Shown here: positions 32,800-43,516 of the stretch, one piece after another | Position numbering within the stretch: the stretch's first letter is position 1 | Layout of the letters: each line of letters begins with the position of its first letter | Notes under the pieces: generated by a model | The model's input: only the letters and a program-made list of their open reading frames with translations | Told to the model about the DNA's origin: nothing | Databases searched by the model: none | From: an uncultured Bacilli bacterium | Lineage (GTDB): Bacteria; Bacillota_I; Bacilli_A; RF39; UBA660 | DNA: 53,568 nucleotides | Direction: 5' to 3' | NCBI GenBank assembly: GCA_910583945.1 | Contig: CAJTYF010000007.1 | Coordinates: forward strand, 1-53,568 | Translations under genes and position numbers: made by a program

Positions 32800-34642
32800 A
32801 AGCAACTCTTCCCATACTTTCATGATTAGGAGTTAAAGTAAGACCATTATCAAATTCATAAATATTAGCGTTTTCAATCGTCTCATCGATAGGTTCATCA
32901 GGTATAACCTCATCTAAATCATCAAAATATTCTTCTTCTTTAACACTTTCAAGCCCATTCTCTTCCATATTAAAATCTTCTGGTTTAAATTCATCTTCAT
33001 CAAAATTTCTCATTTGATTTTGAATAACGAAGTTTTCTTTACTAATCGTTTCTTCTGTTAATTCTTTTTTCTCAATCAATTCTGTACAAATATCTACTGG
33101 AATACCTAATTGTGTTGCAATCTCTCGAACAATTTTAGATTTTTCTTCTTTTTCCATTTCACTGTTTGCAATAAAAGTATCAATTTCTAAAAGTAAATCT
33201 TCAGCTTCTTTTTTATAGATAGCATTTTTTTCAAGAACGGTATCAATTTCTCTTTGTAAAACAATAGAGTTCTGTACTTTTGCTGGCCAAATACGACGAC
33301 CATTTAAATAAACCATACTAATTTGTTCCGCAAAGAAAGTTCCAAGTTCTCGCCATAAATTTTTTTCAATTTCTTTTTTCAATTCTTCAATTTCGTTTTT
33401 GGTTTCTTCATCTATAATAAGTTGTCTTTGTTTTTCAGCTAAATTAAGAGAATCAGCTCTTAAAACTGCCGAAGGATTAAATGAAGCTCCTAAAAGTTTA
33501 TTTTCATTATAAAAATTCAAATTTAAAGGAATGGTAAACCAACCATTTTCTTTTGCCCAAGTAAGAGTAGGAATACGATGGATATCAATACTTCTTAATT
33601 CTTCAATTTTATTAAATCCTGTCATATCTTCAAGTAATCTTGCTTTTAATTCATCTCTTTTAGCTTCTTCACTTAAATCAACGCTAAAACCTTCTTTTTG
33701 AGCACTATCTTTAACATAAGAACAATAATTACTATTAACACTTACCACAAAATGATCAAAATTATTAAGCTTAGCAAGTTTTCTTAAAAGAGACTCTATT
33801 AAATATAAAAGATCTTTATCGCTTGCTAATCTTAAATACGATTTACGTTGATACATAACTCGAGGATTATTTAAATCTTCTTTTCGATTAATTGGTTCAA
33901 TAAGCTCATCAATAACTTTTTTACGATAATCTTCTATAGAAGTTTCAGTTAAACGATTTCTCTTCTCCTCAACCTCTTTCAATTCTATTTGAATTTCATC
34001 AATCTTACTTTGTATCGTTTGTTGTTGATAATTAATAGATGTTTCTTGCTCTTTAGCTCTTTTTTCAGCTGTAGCACGGATTTCTTTTCTTTGATCACTC
34101 ATTTTTTTTGCTTGAGCCAAATCCTCATCCGTTGCTGTTCCCACAATATATTTCTTCTTTATTTTCTCTATTTCTCGTTCTAATTCCAAATATTCAGCGG
34201 TAGCTAAGTCTACTTTTTTAGCTGCTTCCAATTTATCAAATTGTTCTTGGCATTTTGTAATCTCTTCAATCTTAGCTTCACGATTTACTTCTAAAAGATT
34301 AAGAATACCAGTGCGCTCTAAATCAATCTCACTTTCATGAGCCCCCTCAATTCGATTTTTCGCATAACTGGTCGCAATCATCTTCAATTGTTCAATTTTT
34401 TGTTTATAAAGTAAATCACTCGCAATAAGTTCTTTTTTCTTTTCCTCTAATTTCTTTAAACGCCCATTAATTTCAGTAATTTGTTCTTCATCATTAACAA
34501 TTTTAGCAAACTCTAACTCCGTATCTATGCTCGCTAATTTTAAACTAATTTTATTAAGTTCAGACTCACTATTTTTTAAATGCTTTTTATATTCTTTATC
34601 AATCTGCGCAACTGTCGCAATAATTTCACTTTTACCTAGCAT
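32798..34642 (-). CDS. large coiled-coil protein, unknown
   Basis: 614 residues. Residues 1-250 are heptad-rich coiled coil with many Glu/Lys. Residues about 250-400 form a globular part (NNFDHFVVSVNSNYCSYVKDS, IPTLTWAKENGWFTIPLNLN). A second coiled coil spans about 400-520, followed by an acidic tail (EYFDDLDEVIPDEPIDE). No signal peptide, membrane segment, Walker or other motif. AGGAGAG precedes the ATG and overlaps the end of a 39-residue ORF. It lies downstream of nothing known on the strand and after rpoBC. I do not recognise it. Confidence 0.7.
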   Translation of the reverse strand: MLGKSEIIATVAQIDKEYKKHLKNSESELNKISLKLASIDTELEFAKIVNDEEQITEINGRLKKLEEKKKELIASDLLYKQKIEQLKMIATSYAKNRIEGAHESEIDLERTGILNLLEVNREAKIEEITKCQEQFDKLEAAKKVDLATAEYLELEREIEKIKKKYIVGTATDEDLAQAKKMSDQRKEIRATAEKRAKEQETSINYQQQTIQSKIDEIQIELKEVEEKRNRLTETSIEDYRKKVIDELIEPINRKEDLNNPRVMYQRKSYLRLASDKDLLYLIESLLRKLAKLNNFDHFVVSVNSNYCSYVKDSAQKEGFSVDLSEEAKRDELKARLLEDMTGFNKIEELRSIDIHRIPTLTWAKENGWFTIPLNLNFYNENKLLGASFNPSAVLRADSLNLAEKQRQLIIDEETKNEIEELKKEIEKNLWRELGTFFAEQISMVYLNGRRIWPAKVQNSIVLQREIDTVLEKNAIYKKEAEDLLLEIDTFIANSEMEKEEKSKIVREIATQLGIPVDICTELIEKKELTEETISKENFVIQNQMRNFDEDEFKPEDFNMEENGLESVKEEEYFDDLDEVIPDEPIDETIENANIYEFDNGLTLTPNHESMGRVA

Positions 34643-34644
34643 AA

Positions 34645-34764
34645 TTACTCTCCTATCTTTTGTATCACTTCAATTAAAGACTTTGTTTCTTCAATGGATA
34701 ATCCTCTAAAAAAATTTTCCCATTCTTCAGGGGGTAACGCTAATATCTTGTCTATTTCCGTCAT
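34645..34764 (-). CDS. 39-residue small protein before the coiled-coil gene
   Basis: Reads MTEIDKILALPPEEWENFFR then GLSIEETKSLIEVIQKIGE. Amphipathic and acidic, with no clear ribosome binding site at the best distance (AGAGAG is about 12 bases upstream). The stop TAA is two bases before the coiled-coil ATG, so the frame is likely real and coupled. No family known. Confidence 0.5.
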   Translation of the reverse strand: MTEIDKILALPPEEWENFFRGLSIEETKSLIEVIQKIGE

Positions 34765-34869
34765 ATAAAAAACACTCTCTTTCTATTATTAATAATACCC
34801 TTTTTTTTTAAATATAGCAAGATAAAACCTAACATTTTTTTATTTTATTTTCTTTTGATGTAAAGTGTC

Positions 34870-34897
34870 AAAAAAAAAGAAGAATTAATTTTCTTCT
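34870..34897 (-). terminator. terminator of rpoBC
   Basis: Minus strand AGAAGAA-aattaa-TTCTTCT followed by TTTTTTT, overlapping the rpoC stop codon. Confidence 0.7.
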
Positions 34898-37800
34898 AAT
34901 TCTATCAGTTCTTCACCTAATAAGGCTTCACTATCATCCATTAATTTTTCTTCTAAGAACTCACTAGGTTCATCTTCCATAAATTCTTTTTGAAGAAGTA
35001 TCTCAATGTCACTATATTGTTTAGCACCCGTTCCAGCTGGAATAAGTTTACCAATAATAACATTTTCTTTTAATCCTCGTAATTGATCCACTTTACCTTT
35101 AATCGCAGCATCCGTTAAAACTCGAGTAGTTTCTTGGAAAGAAGCTGCTGATAAGAAAGAATCCGTTTCCAAACTGGATTTTGTAATACCTAACATAATC
35201 GGTCTACCTTTAGCTGGAACACCACCCCTTAAAATAACTGGCTTATTTCCATTCGTAAATTCTCTCATAGATAAAGTTAAACCTTCTACAAATTCTGTAT
35301 CTCCAGAATCAATAATACGAACTTTATTAATCATTCGTGAAACAATAATTTCAATATGTTTGTCTGAAATATCCACACCTTGTAATTTATAAACCAATTG
35401 AATTTCTTTCAAAATATATTCTTGAGCAGTAATAGGATCCGTCACAGCAAGTAATTCCTTAGGACTGATAGCCCCTTCTGTTAATTTATCTCCAGCATTC
35501 ACGACATCCCCAACATTGACACGAACTTTCATATTATAGTTGGTAATATGATCTCTAACTTCTACATCGTTGGCAATAACGATTTTATATTTTCCATTTT
35601 GATCTTCAATGGTTTCAATTTTACCATTAATTTCAGCAATGGTTGCTTTTCCTTTTGGATTTCTTGCTTCAAACAATTCTTCTACTCTTGGAAGACCTTG
35701 AGTAATATCGGCATCTCCACCATGAGCAACACCTCCAGAGTGGAAAGTACGCATGGTAAGTTGGGTACCAGGTTCACCAATAGATTGTGCTGCCATAATA
35801 CCAACAGCTTCTCCCGTTTCAACTAAATTGCCAGTTGCTAAGTTACGTCCATAACATTTTTGGCAAACACCATTCTCACATTTACAAGTTAAAATGCTTC
35901 GAATTTCTACGCGTTTAATACCCGCTTTTTCAATTTTAGAAACAATACTTTCGTTAATCATTTCACCTTTGTCTAAAATAATTTCTTTTGTTTCTGGATG
36001 AATAATTTTTTGTGCCGAATACCTTCCTAAAATTCTTTCAGAAAGAGGTTCAATGACCGAACCATCTTTATCATTAATTAAATCATAAACTTCTACACCA
36101 TTAATGGAACCACAATCAAATTCTCTGACAATAATGTCTTGAACCACATCAACAAGTCGTCTCGTTAAATATCCAGAATCGGCAGTACGTAGTGCTGTAT
36201 CAGCGCTTCCTTTACGTGAACCATGACTTGATAAGAAGAATTCCGAAACATTAAGTCCTTCAATAAAGTTTGAAGTAATTGGAATTTCAACCGTAGAACC
36301 ATCTGGTTTGGCCATCAACCCACGCATACCTGCAAGTTGTACGAAGTTAGAAATCGAGCCACGTGCCTTACTATTCATCATCATGAATAATGGATTATCA
36401 AAATCATCTTTTGACATCGCTTGAAGTTCTTCTTTAATTTTATCTTGTTGAACCGTCCAAGTCTCAATAACATTATTATAACGTTCTTCTTCGGTAATTA
36501 AACCGCGTTTAAATTGCTTATTAATTTTTTCAACGATTTGATTTCCTTCTTTAATCACATCATCTTTTGTTTTACTAATCATGATATCCGCAGCAGATAC
36601 AGTAATACCAGCGATGGTTGAATACTTAAATCCTAAATCTTTTAAACGATCAAGCATAATAGAGGTTTCAGTCGTTTTATATCTTTTAAACACTTGCGCA
36701 ATAATTTTTTCTAAATTGCTTTTAATAAATGGTTTAACCAATTCACGATTTTTAATTTCTTCATTTATATTACTTCCCATACTTAAGAAATATTTATTTG
36801 GAGTAATCCCTTCTATATTTTCTTTGGTTGGTTCATTAATAAATGGGAAAGTATCAGGTAAAATTTCATTAAAAATAATTTTTCCACAAGTCGTAATCAA
36901 ATATTTATCCTTTTGTTCATCGGTAAACAATTTATGCTTAAACGAACGAACAGGTAAAACAATTCTGGTATGAAGAGTAATTTCTTTTCGCTCATAAGCC
37001 ATTAATACTTCATTTGGATCTTTATAAGCTTTTCCTTCATTCTCTTCCCCCGCTTTTTCCATCGTTAAGTAACAATTTCCAAGTACCATATCTTGTGAAG
37101 GGGTAACAATTGGCTTACCATCTTTAGGATTTAAGATATTATTAGCTCCTAACATCAATATACGCGCTTCAGCTTTAGCTTCTTCTGATAATGGAACATG
37201 CACAGCCATTTGGTCTCCATCAAAGTCAGCATTAAAGGCCGCACAAACAAGTGGATGCAAACGAATAGCTTTACCACCAACAAGTTTAGGTTCAAAAGCT
37301 TGAATACCTAATCTATGAAGAGTTGGAGCACGGTTTAACATAACAGGATGTTCAGTAATTACATCTTCTACAACATCCCAAACACTATCATCTCTGGCTT
37401 CAATTAACTTTTTAGCTCCCTTAATATTATGAGCAAGACCTTTATCTACCAGACCATGAATAACATGAGGTTTAAATAACTCTAAAGCCATTTCTTTTGG
37501 AATACCACATTGATACATTTTAAGATTCGGACCAACAACGATAACACTACGTCCAGAATAATCCACACGTTTACCAAGTAGATTTTGACGGAAACGTCCT
37601 TGTTTACCTTTTAACATACTTGATAAACTCTTTAATGGTCGATTTCCAGCCGCTGTAACACTTCTTCCACGACGTCCATTATCAAATAAACTATCCACTG
37701 CTTCTTGAAGCATTCTTTTTTCATTTTGAACAATAATCGTTGGAGCCCCAAGTTCTAAAAGTTTCTTTAAACGATTATTACGATTAATAATTCTTCGGTA

Positions 37801-38571
37801 CAAATCATTTAAATCGCTCGTTGCAAATCTTCCACCATCTAATTGAATCATCGGTCTAAGTTCTGGTGGAATAACAGGCAACACATTTAAAACCATCCAT
37901 TCAGGTTTATTATTCGATTCTTGGAAGGATACCAAACAATCAAGACGTTTAACCAAACGAATTCTTTTTTGTCCTGTTGCCGTTTCAAGTTCTTTTCTAA
38001 GTTCATCGACTTCCTTATCAATATCCACTTCTTTTAAAAGTTCTTGTATGGCTTCAGCACCCATTCCAACGCGGAAAGAAGAACCATACTTTTCGTAATA
38101 AGCACGATATTCTTTATCTGATAAAGTTTGTTTTTTACCTAAAGGCGCATTTCCTGGATCAATGACCACATAACTCACAAAATATAAAACTTCTTCTAAA
38201 TCTCTTGGGGACATATCTAATACTAAACCCATTTTTGATGGAACACCCTTAAAGAACCAAATATGACTACAAGGGCTTGCAAGTTCAATATGTCCCATAC
38301 GTTCACGACGGACTTTTGATTTGGTAACCTCAACACCACATCGATCACAAACAACATTTTTATATCTTAATCTTTTATATTTCCCACAACTACATTCATA
38401 ATCCTTAGTAGGACCAAAAATCTTCTCACAGAAAAGTCCATCTCTTTCTGGTTTTAATGTACGATAATTAATCGTCTCTGGTTTTTTAACTTCACCATAA
38501 GACCATTCACGAATTTTTTCTGGAGAAGCAATTCCTATTTTAATACCTCTAAAATTATTGACTGCGATCAT
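34885..38571 (-). CDS. rpoC: RNA polymerase subunit beta prime
   Basis: 1228 residues. N-terminal zinc ribbon CSCGKYKRLRYKNVVCDRCG (about 60-79), catalytic metal site NADFDGDQMAVH (about 449), a trigger-loop region, and the second zinc cluster CKCENGVCQKCYGRN (about 900). Forms the active centre with beta. The ATGA overlap with rpoB couples translation. Acidic C-terminal tail (EEKLMDDSEALLGEELIELEEN). Confidence 0.98.
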   Translation of the reverse strand: MIAVNNFRGIKIGIASPEKIREWSYGEVKKPETINYRTLKPERDGLFCEKIFGPTKDYECSCGKYKRLRYKNVVCDRCGVEVTKSKVRRERMGHIELASPCSHIWFFKGVPSKMGLVLDMSPRDLEEVLYFVSYVVIDPGNAPLGKKQTLSDKEYRAYYEKYGSSFRVGMGAEAIQELLKEVDIDKEVDELRKELETATGQKRIRLVKRLDCLVSFQESNNKPEWMVLNVLPVIPPELRPMIQLDGGRFATSDLNDLYRRIINRNNRLKKLLELGAPTIIVQNEKRMLQEAVDSLFDNGRRGRSVTAAGNRPLKSLSSMLKGKQGRFRQNLLGKRVDYSGRSVIVVGPNLKMYQCGIPKEMALELFKPHVIHGLVDKGLAHNIKGAKKLIEARDDSVWDVVEDVITEHPVMLNRAPTLHRLGIQAFEPKLVGGKAIRLHPLVCAAFNADFDGDQMAVHVPLSEEAKAEARILMLGANNILNPKDGKPIVTPSQDMVLGNCYLTMEKAGEENEGKAYKDPNEVLMAYERKEITLHTRIVLPVRSFKHKLFTDEQKDKYLITTCGKIIFNEILPDTFPFINEPTKENIEGITPNKYFLSMGSNINEEIKNRELVKPFIKSNLEKIIAQVFKRYKTTETSIMLDRLKDLGFKYSTIAGITVSAADIMISKTKDDVIKEGNQIVEKINKQFKRGLITEEERYNNVIETWTVQQDKIKEELQAMSKDDFDNPLFMMMNSKARGSISNFVQLAGMRGLMAKPDGSTVEIPITSNFIEGLNVSEFFLSSHGSRKGSADTALRTADSGYLTRRLVDVVQDIIVREFDCGSINGVEVYDLINDKDGSVIEPLSERILGRYSAQKIIHPETKEIILDKGEMINESIVSKIEKAGIKRVEIRSILTCKCENGVCQKCYGRNLATGNLVETGEAVGIMAAQSIGEPGTQLTMRTFHSGGVAHGGDADITQGLPRVEELFEARNPKGKATIAEINGKIETIEDQNGKYKIVIANDVEVRDHITNYNMKVRVNVGDVVNAGDKLTEGAISPKELLAVTDPITAQEYILKEIQLVYKLQGVDISDKHIEIIVSRMINKVRIIDSGDTEFVEGLTLSMREFTNGNKPVILRGGVPAKGRPIMLGITKSSLETDSFLSAASFQETTRVLTDAAIKGKVDQLRGLKENVIIGKLIPAGTGAKQYSDIEILLQKEFMEDEPSEFLEEKLMDDSEALLGEELIELEEN

Positions 38572-41500
38572 AGGTCATCCCCCTCTTCTAAGTCACTTTC
38601 CAGATCTCCTGGAAATTCTAAATGATCTAAATCATCTTCTTCAAATTCATCTTCTTCATCATCTAAAAAATCTTCTTCATTTTTGATTGTCTCTTCTACT
38701 GGTTCACTTGGTGTACTCACATCAATTTCGTCAATACGAATCGTCTCTTCTTTGTCTTCCTCTTCTTCAATATCTTTAAGATCTAATAAATGATTCTCAT
38801 GATCTAAAATTTGGATATCTAAGCCCAAAGCTTGGAATTCTTTAATTAATACTCGGAAAGATTCTGGTACACCAGCTTGATTCACTGTCTTACCTTTAAC
38901 TAAAGATTCATAAACTTTAACACGTCCTACTACATCATCAGACTTTATCGTTAAAATTTCTTGAAGAACATGAGCTGCACCATAAGCATAAAGTGCCCAA
39001 ACTTCCATTTCTCCAAAACGTTGACCACCAAATTGTGCTTTACCACCTAAAGGTTGTTGAGTAACTAAACTATAAGGTCCTGTAGCACGAGCATGTAATT
39101 TATCATCAACCATGTGATGAAGTTTAACCATGTACATAACCCCTACATTAATTTTATGTTCAAATGGTTCTCCAGTTTTACCATTAATCAGTTCAACTTT
39201 ACCATCTTCACTCATACCCGCTTCACGCATTTCCTCATGGATATCCTCTAAAGTTGCGCCATCAAATACTGGTGTAGCATATTTAACACCTAATTTTTTT
39301 CCAGCCATTCCTAAATGAACTTCTAAAATTTGTCCAATATTCATACGACTTGGCACCCCTAATGGATTAAGCATAATATCTACTGGCGTTCCATCTGGTA
39401 AATAAGGCATATCTTCTTCTGGTAAAACTAAACTGATAACACCTTTATTTCCGTGACGACCACTCATTTTATCTCCAACTTGAATTTTACGTTTTTGAAT
39501 AATATACACACGAATAATTTTGAATACACCTGCTGGCATATCATCACTATTTTCTTTCGTATAGACTTTAACATCATGAACAATACCATCCGCACCATGT
39601 TCTACTTTTAAGGATGTATCACGGACTTCACGAGTTTTCTCACCAAAAATAGCATGTAATAATTTTTCTTCACTCGTTAACTCTTGTACTCCCTTTGGAG
39701 TCACTTTACCAACTAAAATGTCGCCTTCTTTTACTTCTGTTCCAATACGAACGATACCTTCCGCATTTAAGTTTCTTCTGGCTTCTTCCCCTACATTTGG
39801 AATATCACGGGTAATTTCTTCTGGTCCTAATTTTGTATCTCGACATTCGATTTCATATCTTTCAATATGTAAAGATGTATAAACATCATCTTTAACCAAA
39901 TTTTCATTTAAAATAACCGCATCTTCATAGTTATAACCATTATAAGTCATGAACGCAACGGTCATGTTTTTACCTAAAGCAAGTTCACCGTTTTGAGTAC
40001 TTGGTCCATCAGCAATAACTTGACCAATATGAACACTATCTCCTACCTTAACTAAAGGACGATGATTCAAACTACTAGAGGCATTGGTTCTTTCAAAATT
40101 AGCTAAATAATAAGTTTCTTTTCCTTTTGGGCTTTTAATCACTATTTTTAAAGCATCCGCGTATTCAACCACACCATCGGTTTTAGAAACGACAGTACTT
40201 CCAGAATATTTAGCAGCTACATGTTCAACACCTGTCCCAACGATTGGAGAATCACAAGTTAAAAGAGGGACAGCTTGACGTTGCATGTTTGCTCCCATCA
40301 AAGTACGATTCGCATCATCGTAATCAAGGAACGGAATACAACTTGTTGTAATAGCCACTAATTGACTTGGTGCCACGTCAACAAAATTAACTTGTTCACG
40401 TTTACACATCACATTATCGCCATTAATACGCACTAAAACTTCATCTTCTACAATTCGATTATTTTCATCAAGTTTAACGGTTGCTTGAGAAATATAATAA
40501 TCAGCTTCTTCATCGGCTGTCATATAAACGATATCATCCATTTGAACAACACCCTCAGCCACTTTACGATAAGGTGTTGTAATAAATCCATATTCATTAA
40601 TTTTAGCGTAACCAGCCAAAGAAGTAATAAGCCCTATGTTTTGACCTTCTGGGGATTCGATTGGACAAATTCTTCCATAGTGAGAAGCATTAACATCACG
40701 AACATCCATACCAGCACGGTCTCTTGATAATCCACCAGGACCTAAACTAGATAAACGACGCTTATCGGTTAACTCGGCAATGGGATTAATTTGATCCATG
40801 AATTTAGACAACTGAGAAGAACCAAAAAATTCTTTTAAAACAGCTGTAACAGGACGAATATTAATTAATGATTTTGGCGTCACCGCATCAATTTCTTGAG
40901 TAGTCATACGCTCACGAATGACTCTTTCCATACGAGACATCCCCACTTTAAATTGGTTTTGAATAAGTTCTCCCACTTGACGGACACGACGATTACCTAA
41001 ATGATCAATCTCATCAACATTTCCAATACCATCATGTAAATTCAAATAATAAGAAATGGAAGCATAAATATCGGAAATAGTCAATCTTTTAATATCAATG
41101 GTTGGATCATTACCAATAATCTTAATTACTTTTTCACTGTTATTCTTATCATAAACCAAAATTTCTTGAATTTGATCATACGTATCAAGTTCTTCATTAA
41201 TAATGGTTTTTTTCATTCCAAATCCATTTTTTAAAATAGGTTTAATCTTCTCTAAGACCTCTTTAGTAACAATTTCTCCTTTTTTAGCTACAATTTCACT
41301 ACCATCTTTAATATCAATTGCTAAAGTTGTATTTAAAAGACGATCCGCTACATTTAATTTTTTATTAAATTTATAACGTCCTACACGTGCTAAATCATAA
41401 CGGAAATGATCAAAAAATCTCGTAACCAATTGATTTTTAGCACTATCAAGTGTCGCTGGTTCTCCAGGACGTAACTTTTCATAAATTTCAATAAGTGCTT

Positions 41501-42191
41501 CATCTGTATTTTTAGTGCTATCCTTAAGTAAAGTATTCTCTAAATAATCGTTTTCTCCAAAAACACTTTTAATATCTTCATCATTTGATAAACCAAGTGC
41601 TCTTAAGAAAGTTGTAACAGGAACCTTCCTTGTTCTGTCAATTCTTACATACATAACATCTCTAGCGTCTAACTCATACTCTAACCATGTACCACGATTT
41701 GGTATCACTTCACCACTAATAATCCGGCGTCCATTTTTATCAATTTCCCTTTTAAAATAAATACTTGGTGAACGAACGAGTTGTGAAACAATAACACGTT
41801 CTGCTCCATTAATAATAAATGTTCCAGCATCTGTCATTAATGGCATATCCCCCAAGAAAATTTCTTGTTCTTTGACTTCACCCGTTTCATGAATAAAAAC
41901 TCTTGCTTGTACCTTTAAAGGTGCAGCATAATTAACCATTCTTTCCTTTGATTCTTTAATAGAATATCTAGGCGTGTCAAAAGAATAGTCACCAAAATCA
42001 ATAGTCACATTTCCTGTAAAACTCTCAACCGGGAACAATTCTTCGAATGTTTCCTTAATTCCTTCTTCTAAAAACCAATTATAAGATTTTTTTTGAACTT
42101 CCAATAAATCAGAAAGTTCCATAGTATTTTTTGACTTTGAAAAGCTTCTTCTCTCAGAATAATCTCCAAATTTTTTTAATTTAAAAGCCAC
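38568..42191 (-). CDS. rpoB: RNA polymerase subunit beta
   Basis: 1207 residues with family landmarks: the rifampicin region GSSQLSKFMDQINPIAELTDKRR and RLSSLGPGGLSRDRAGMDVRDVN, NIGLITSLAGYAKINEYGF and KMSGRHGNKGVISLVLP near the C-terminal half. The C-terminus carries an unusually acidic tail. GTG start with GGGGTGA. Ends with TGA in the rpoC start. The RsmC-like methylase gene lies directly upstream, as YbxB does in Bacillus. Confidence 0.98.
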   Translation of the reverse strand: MAFKLKKFGDYSERRSFSKSKNTMELSDLLEVQKKSYNWFLEEGIKETFEELFPVESFTGNVTIDFGDYSFDTPRYSIKESKERMVNYAAPLKVQARVFIHETGEVKEQEIFLGDMPLMTDAGTFIINGAERVIVSQLVRSPSIYFKREIDKNGRRIISGEVIPNRGTWLEYELDARDVMYVRIDRTRKVPVTTFLRALGLSNDEDIKSVFGENDYLENTLLKDSTKNTDEALIEIYEKLRPGEPATLDSAKNQLVTRFFDHFRYDLARVGRYKFNKKLNVADRLLNTTLAIDIKDGSEIVAKKGEIVTKEVLEKIKPILKNGFGMKKTIINEELDTYDQIQEILVYDKNNSEKVIKIIGNDPTIDIKRLTISDIYASISYYLNLHDGIGNVDEIDHLGNRRVRQVGELIQNQFKVGMSRMERVIRERMTTQEIDAVTPKSLINIRPVTAVLKEFFGSSQLSKFMDQINPIAELTDKRRLSSLGPGGLSRDRAGMDVRDVNASHYGRICPIESPEGQNIGLITSLAGYAKINEYGFITTPYRKVAEGVVQMDDIVYMTADEEADYYISQATVKLDENNRIVEDEVLVRINGDNVMCKREQVNFVDVAPSQLVAITTSCIPFLDYDDANRTLMGANMQRQAVPLLTCDSPIVGTGVEHVAAKYSGSTVVSKTDGVVEYADALKIVIKSPKGKETYYLANFERTNASSSLNHRPLVKVGDSVHIGQVIADGPSTQNGELALGKNMTVAFMTYNGYNYEDAVILNENLVKDDVYTSLHIERYEIECRDTKLGPEEITRDIPNVGEEARRNLNAEGIVRIGTEVKEGDILVGKVTPKGVQELTSEEKLLHAIFGEKTREVRDTSLKVEHGADGIVHDVKVYTKENSDDMPAGVFKIIRVYIIQKRKIQVGDKMSGRHGNKGVISLVLPEEDMPYLPDGTPVDIMLNPLGVPSRMNIGQILEVHLGMAGKKLGVKYATPVFDGATLEDIHEEMREAGMSEDGKVELINGKTGEPFEHKINVGVMYMVKLHHMVDDKLHARATGPYSLVTQQPLGGKAQFGGQRFGEMEVWALYAYGAAHVLQEILTIKSDDVVGRVKVYESLVKGKTVNQAGVPESFRVLIKEFQALGLDIQILDHENHLLDLKDIEEEEDKEETIRIDEIDVSTPSEPVEETIKNEEDFLDDEEDEFEEDDLDHLEFPGDLESDLEEGDDL

Positions 42192-42263
42192 GATTTCACC
42201 CCATCTAACATATTTTTTTAACGAACGAATTTCCTAAAAAATTTAACACGTCACCAATTTATA

Positions 42264-42292
42264 ATTTTAACAGTGTTGCATTTTAATGTCAA
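42264..42292 (-). promoter_or_regulatory. promoter of rpoBC
   Basis: TTGACA (42292-42287), 17-base spacer, TAAAAT (42269-42264). The -35 overlaps the TGA stop of the upstream methylase gene. About 70 bases of 5' leader follow. Confidence 0.7.
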
Positions 42293-42879
42293 CTTATTTT
42301 TGCTTTTATAACATAAAAACCCTTTTCTTTTTTTTGGATAGTCACTCGATACTCTTTTTCCATTTCTTTAATAATACTTTTTGCCCCTTGATCTTTTCGA
42401 ATTACAAACCATAACACACCTTGCTCATTCAAATAGTTTTTAGCTTCTTTTAAAAGAGTTAAAACCACTTTTTTCCCCGCCCGTATAGGTGGATTCGTTA
42501 TAATTAAATCGAAAACACCACTCACATTTTGATAAAGATCACTAACAAAAGCGACACCCTTTACTTGATTTTTTTTTAAATTCATTTCGGTCAAATGCAC
42601 CGCTCGTTTGTTGACATCGATAAGAGTAGCTTCTAAATTAAAAAATTTAGATAAAACAATCCCCATAAATCCATAACCACAACCCACATCCAGAATATTT
42701 TTATAGCCCTTTTCTTCTTGTAACAAAGTTTCTACTAACAATCGACTTCCAAAATCAATTTTATCTTTTGAAAATACCCCACAATCACTTGTAAAGACAA
42801 AAGAGCAAGCTTGATAGGTATATTTTATCTCTCTTAATTCGCTTTTCATAGTTTCGTTATTTGTAAAATAATGTTCCAA
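42289..42879 (-). CDS. RsmC-like class I SAM methyltransferase (YbxB type)
   Basis: 196 residues. SAM-binding loop NILDVGCGYGFMGIVL, then the amino-methylation motif ITNPPIRAGK (NPPF-type), typical of 16S rRNA guanine-N2 methyltransferases of the RsmC group. TTG start after GGTGAT; no better ATG exists. Neighbour of rpoB as in Bacillus. Confidence 0.88.
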   Translation of the reverse strand: MEHYFTNNETMKSELREIKYTYQACSFVFTSDCGVFSKDKIDFGSRLLVETLLQEEKGYKNILDVGCGYGFMGIVLSKFFNLEATLIDVNKRAVHLTEMNLKKNQVKGVAFVSDLYQNVSGVFDLIITNPPIRAGKKVVLTLLKEAKNYLNEQGVLWFVIRKDQGAKSIIKEMEKEYRVTIQKKEKGFYVIKAKIS

Positions 42880-42993
42880 AAAATCACCATTCGTTCTAAA
42901 AGATTAACTGTACTCAAAATTATAAAATAAAAAAAAAGAAAAGTCAATGACAAATTATTTAAATTTTGTTGACTTTTTTTAATTTTTATGGTT

Positions 42994-43434
42994 TTATTTT
43001 TTACTGTTTAATTTTCTTTTCATACTCATTTCTGAATCATTCACTTCACGTAACGATATTTTATTTCCTTCTTGATCTTCTAAATAACAATCTAAATTAC
43101 TCCAAACACACCTTTCATCAAGAAAAAGATATTTATATTTTTTAGGATGAATTAAAATTTCCCATTGAGCCATTTCCGTCGATTCTTCCACAATTTCATC
43201 TAAAGAAGTCGCTCCTGTATTTAATGTTAAAGCTTTTTTAACGACTGCATCCAAATAAGCTTCACTAAAAATAAGTTCTTCTTTTAATTCTAATTTTAAA
43301 CTAAATAGTGGTTTTAATAAAATAGCCTTCAAAATTTCACAATCAGGTTCTGAAAGAGCTAAAACTTTTTTAAACGTCTCTAATAACTTTCCTGATATAG
43401 CACATAATTCTTCTAAATCTTTCCTTAGATTTCT
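42994..43434 (-). pseudogene. fragment of a ClpX-like AAA+ ATPase C-terminus
   Basis: The frame (no start codon before a TGA at 43435-43437) contains ALSEPDCEILKAILLKPLFS and LIFSEAYLDAVVKKALTLNT followed by GATSLDEIVEEST, which follows the ClpX C-terminal pattern (EDELIQILxEPKNAL ... LEFxxEALDAIAxKAxxxKTGARGLRSIVE). A segment of about seven residues is missing and Arg sensor 2 (GAR) reads GAT. Walker A and B are absent. It is a relic or a strongly degenerate fragment; no function expected. Confidence 0.6.
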
Positions 43435-43485
43435 TCATATTGCTGAGATATTTAGACCCCCAATTTTTTATTTTCCCTTAAGGCC

Positions 43486-43516
43486 CTTAATAGCACCAAA
43501 AAACAACTCTCTCAAG
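43486..43516 (-). terminator. terminator after pgsA
   Basis: Minus strand AACAATTCT-tgag-AGAGTTGTT followed by TTTT, starting at the pgsA stop. Confidence 0.7.

Noticed and set aside
35548..40727. Plus strand ORFs inside rpoC and rpoB
   Set aside because: Shadows of highly conserved genes, without binding sites or recognised domains.
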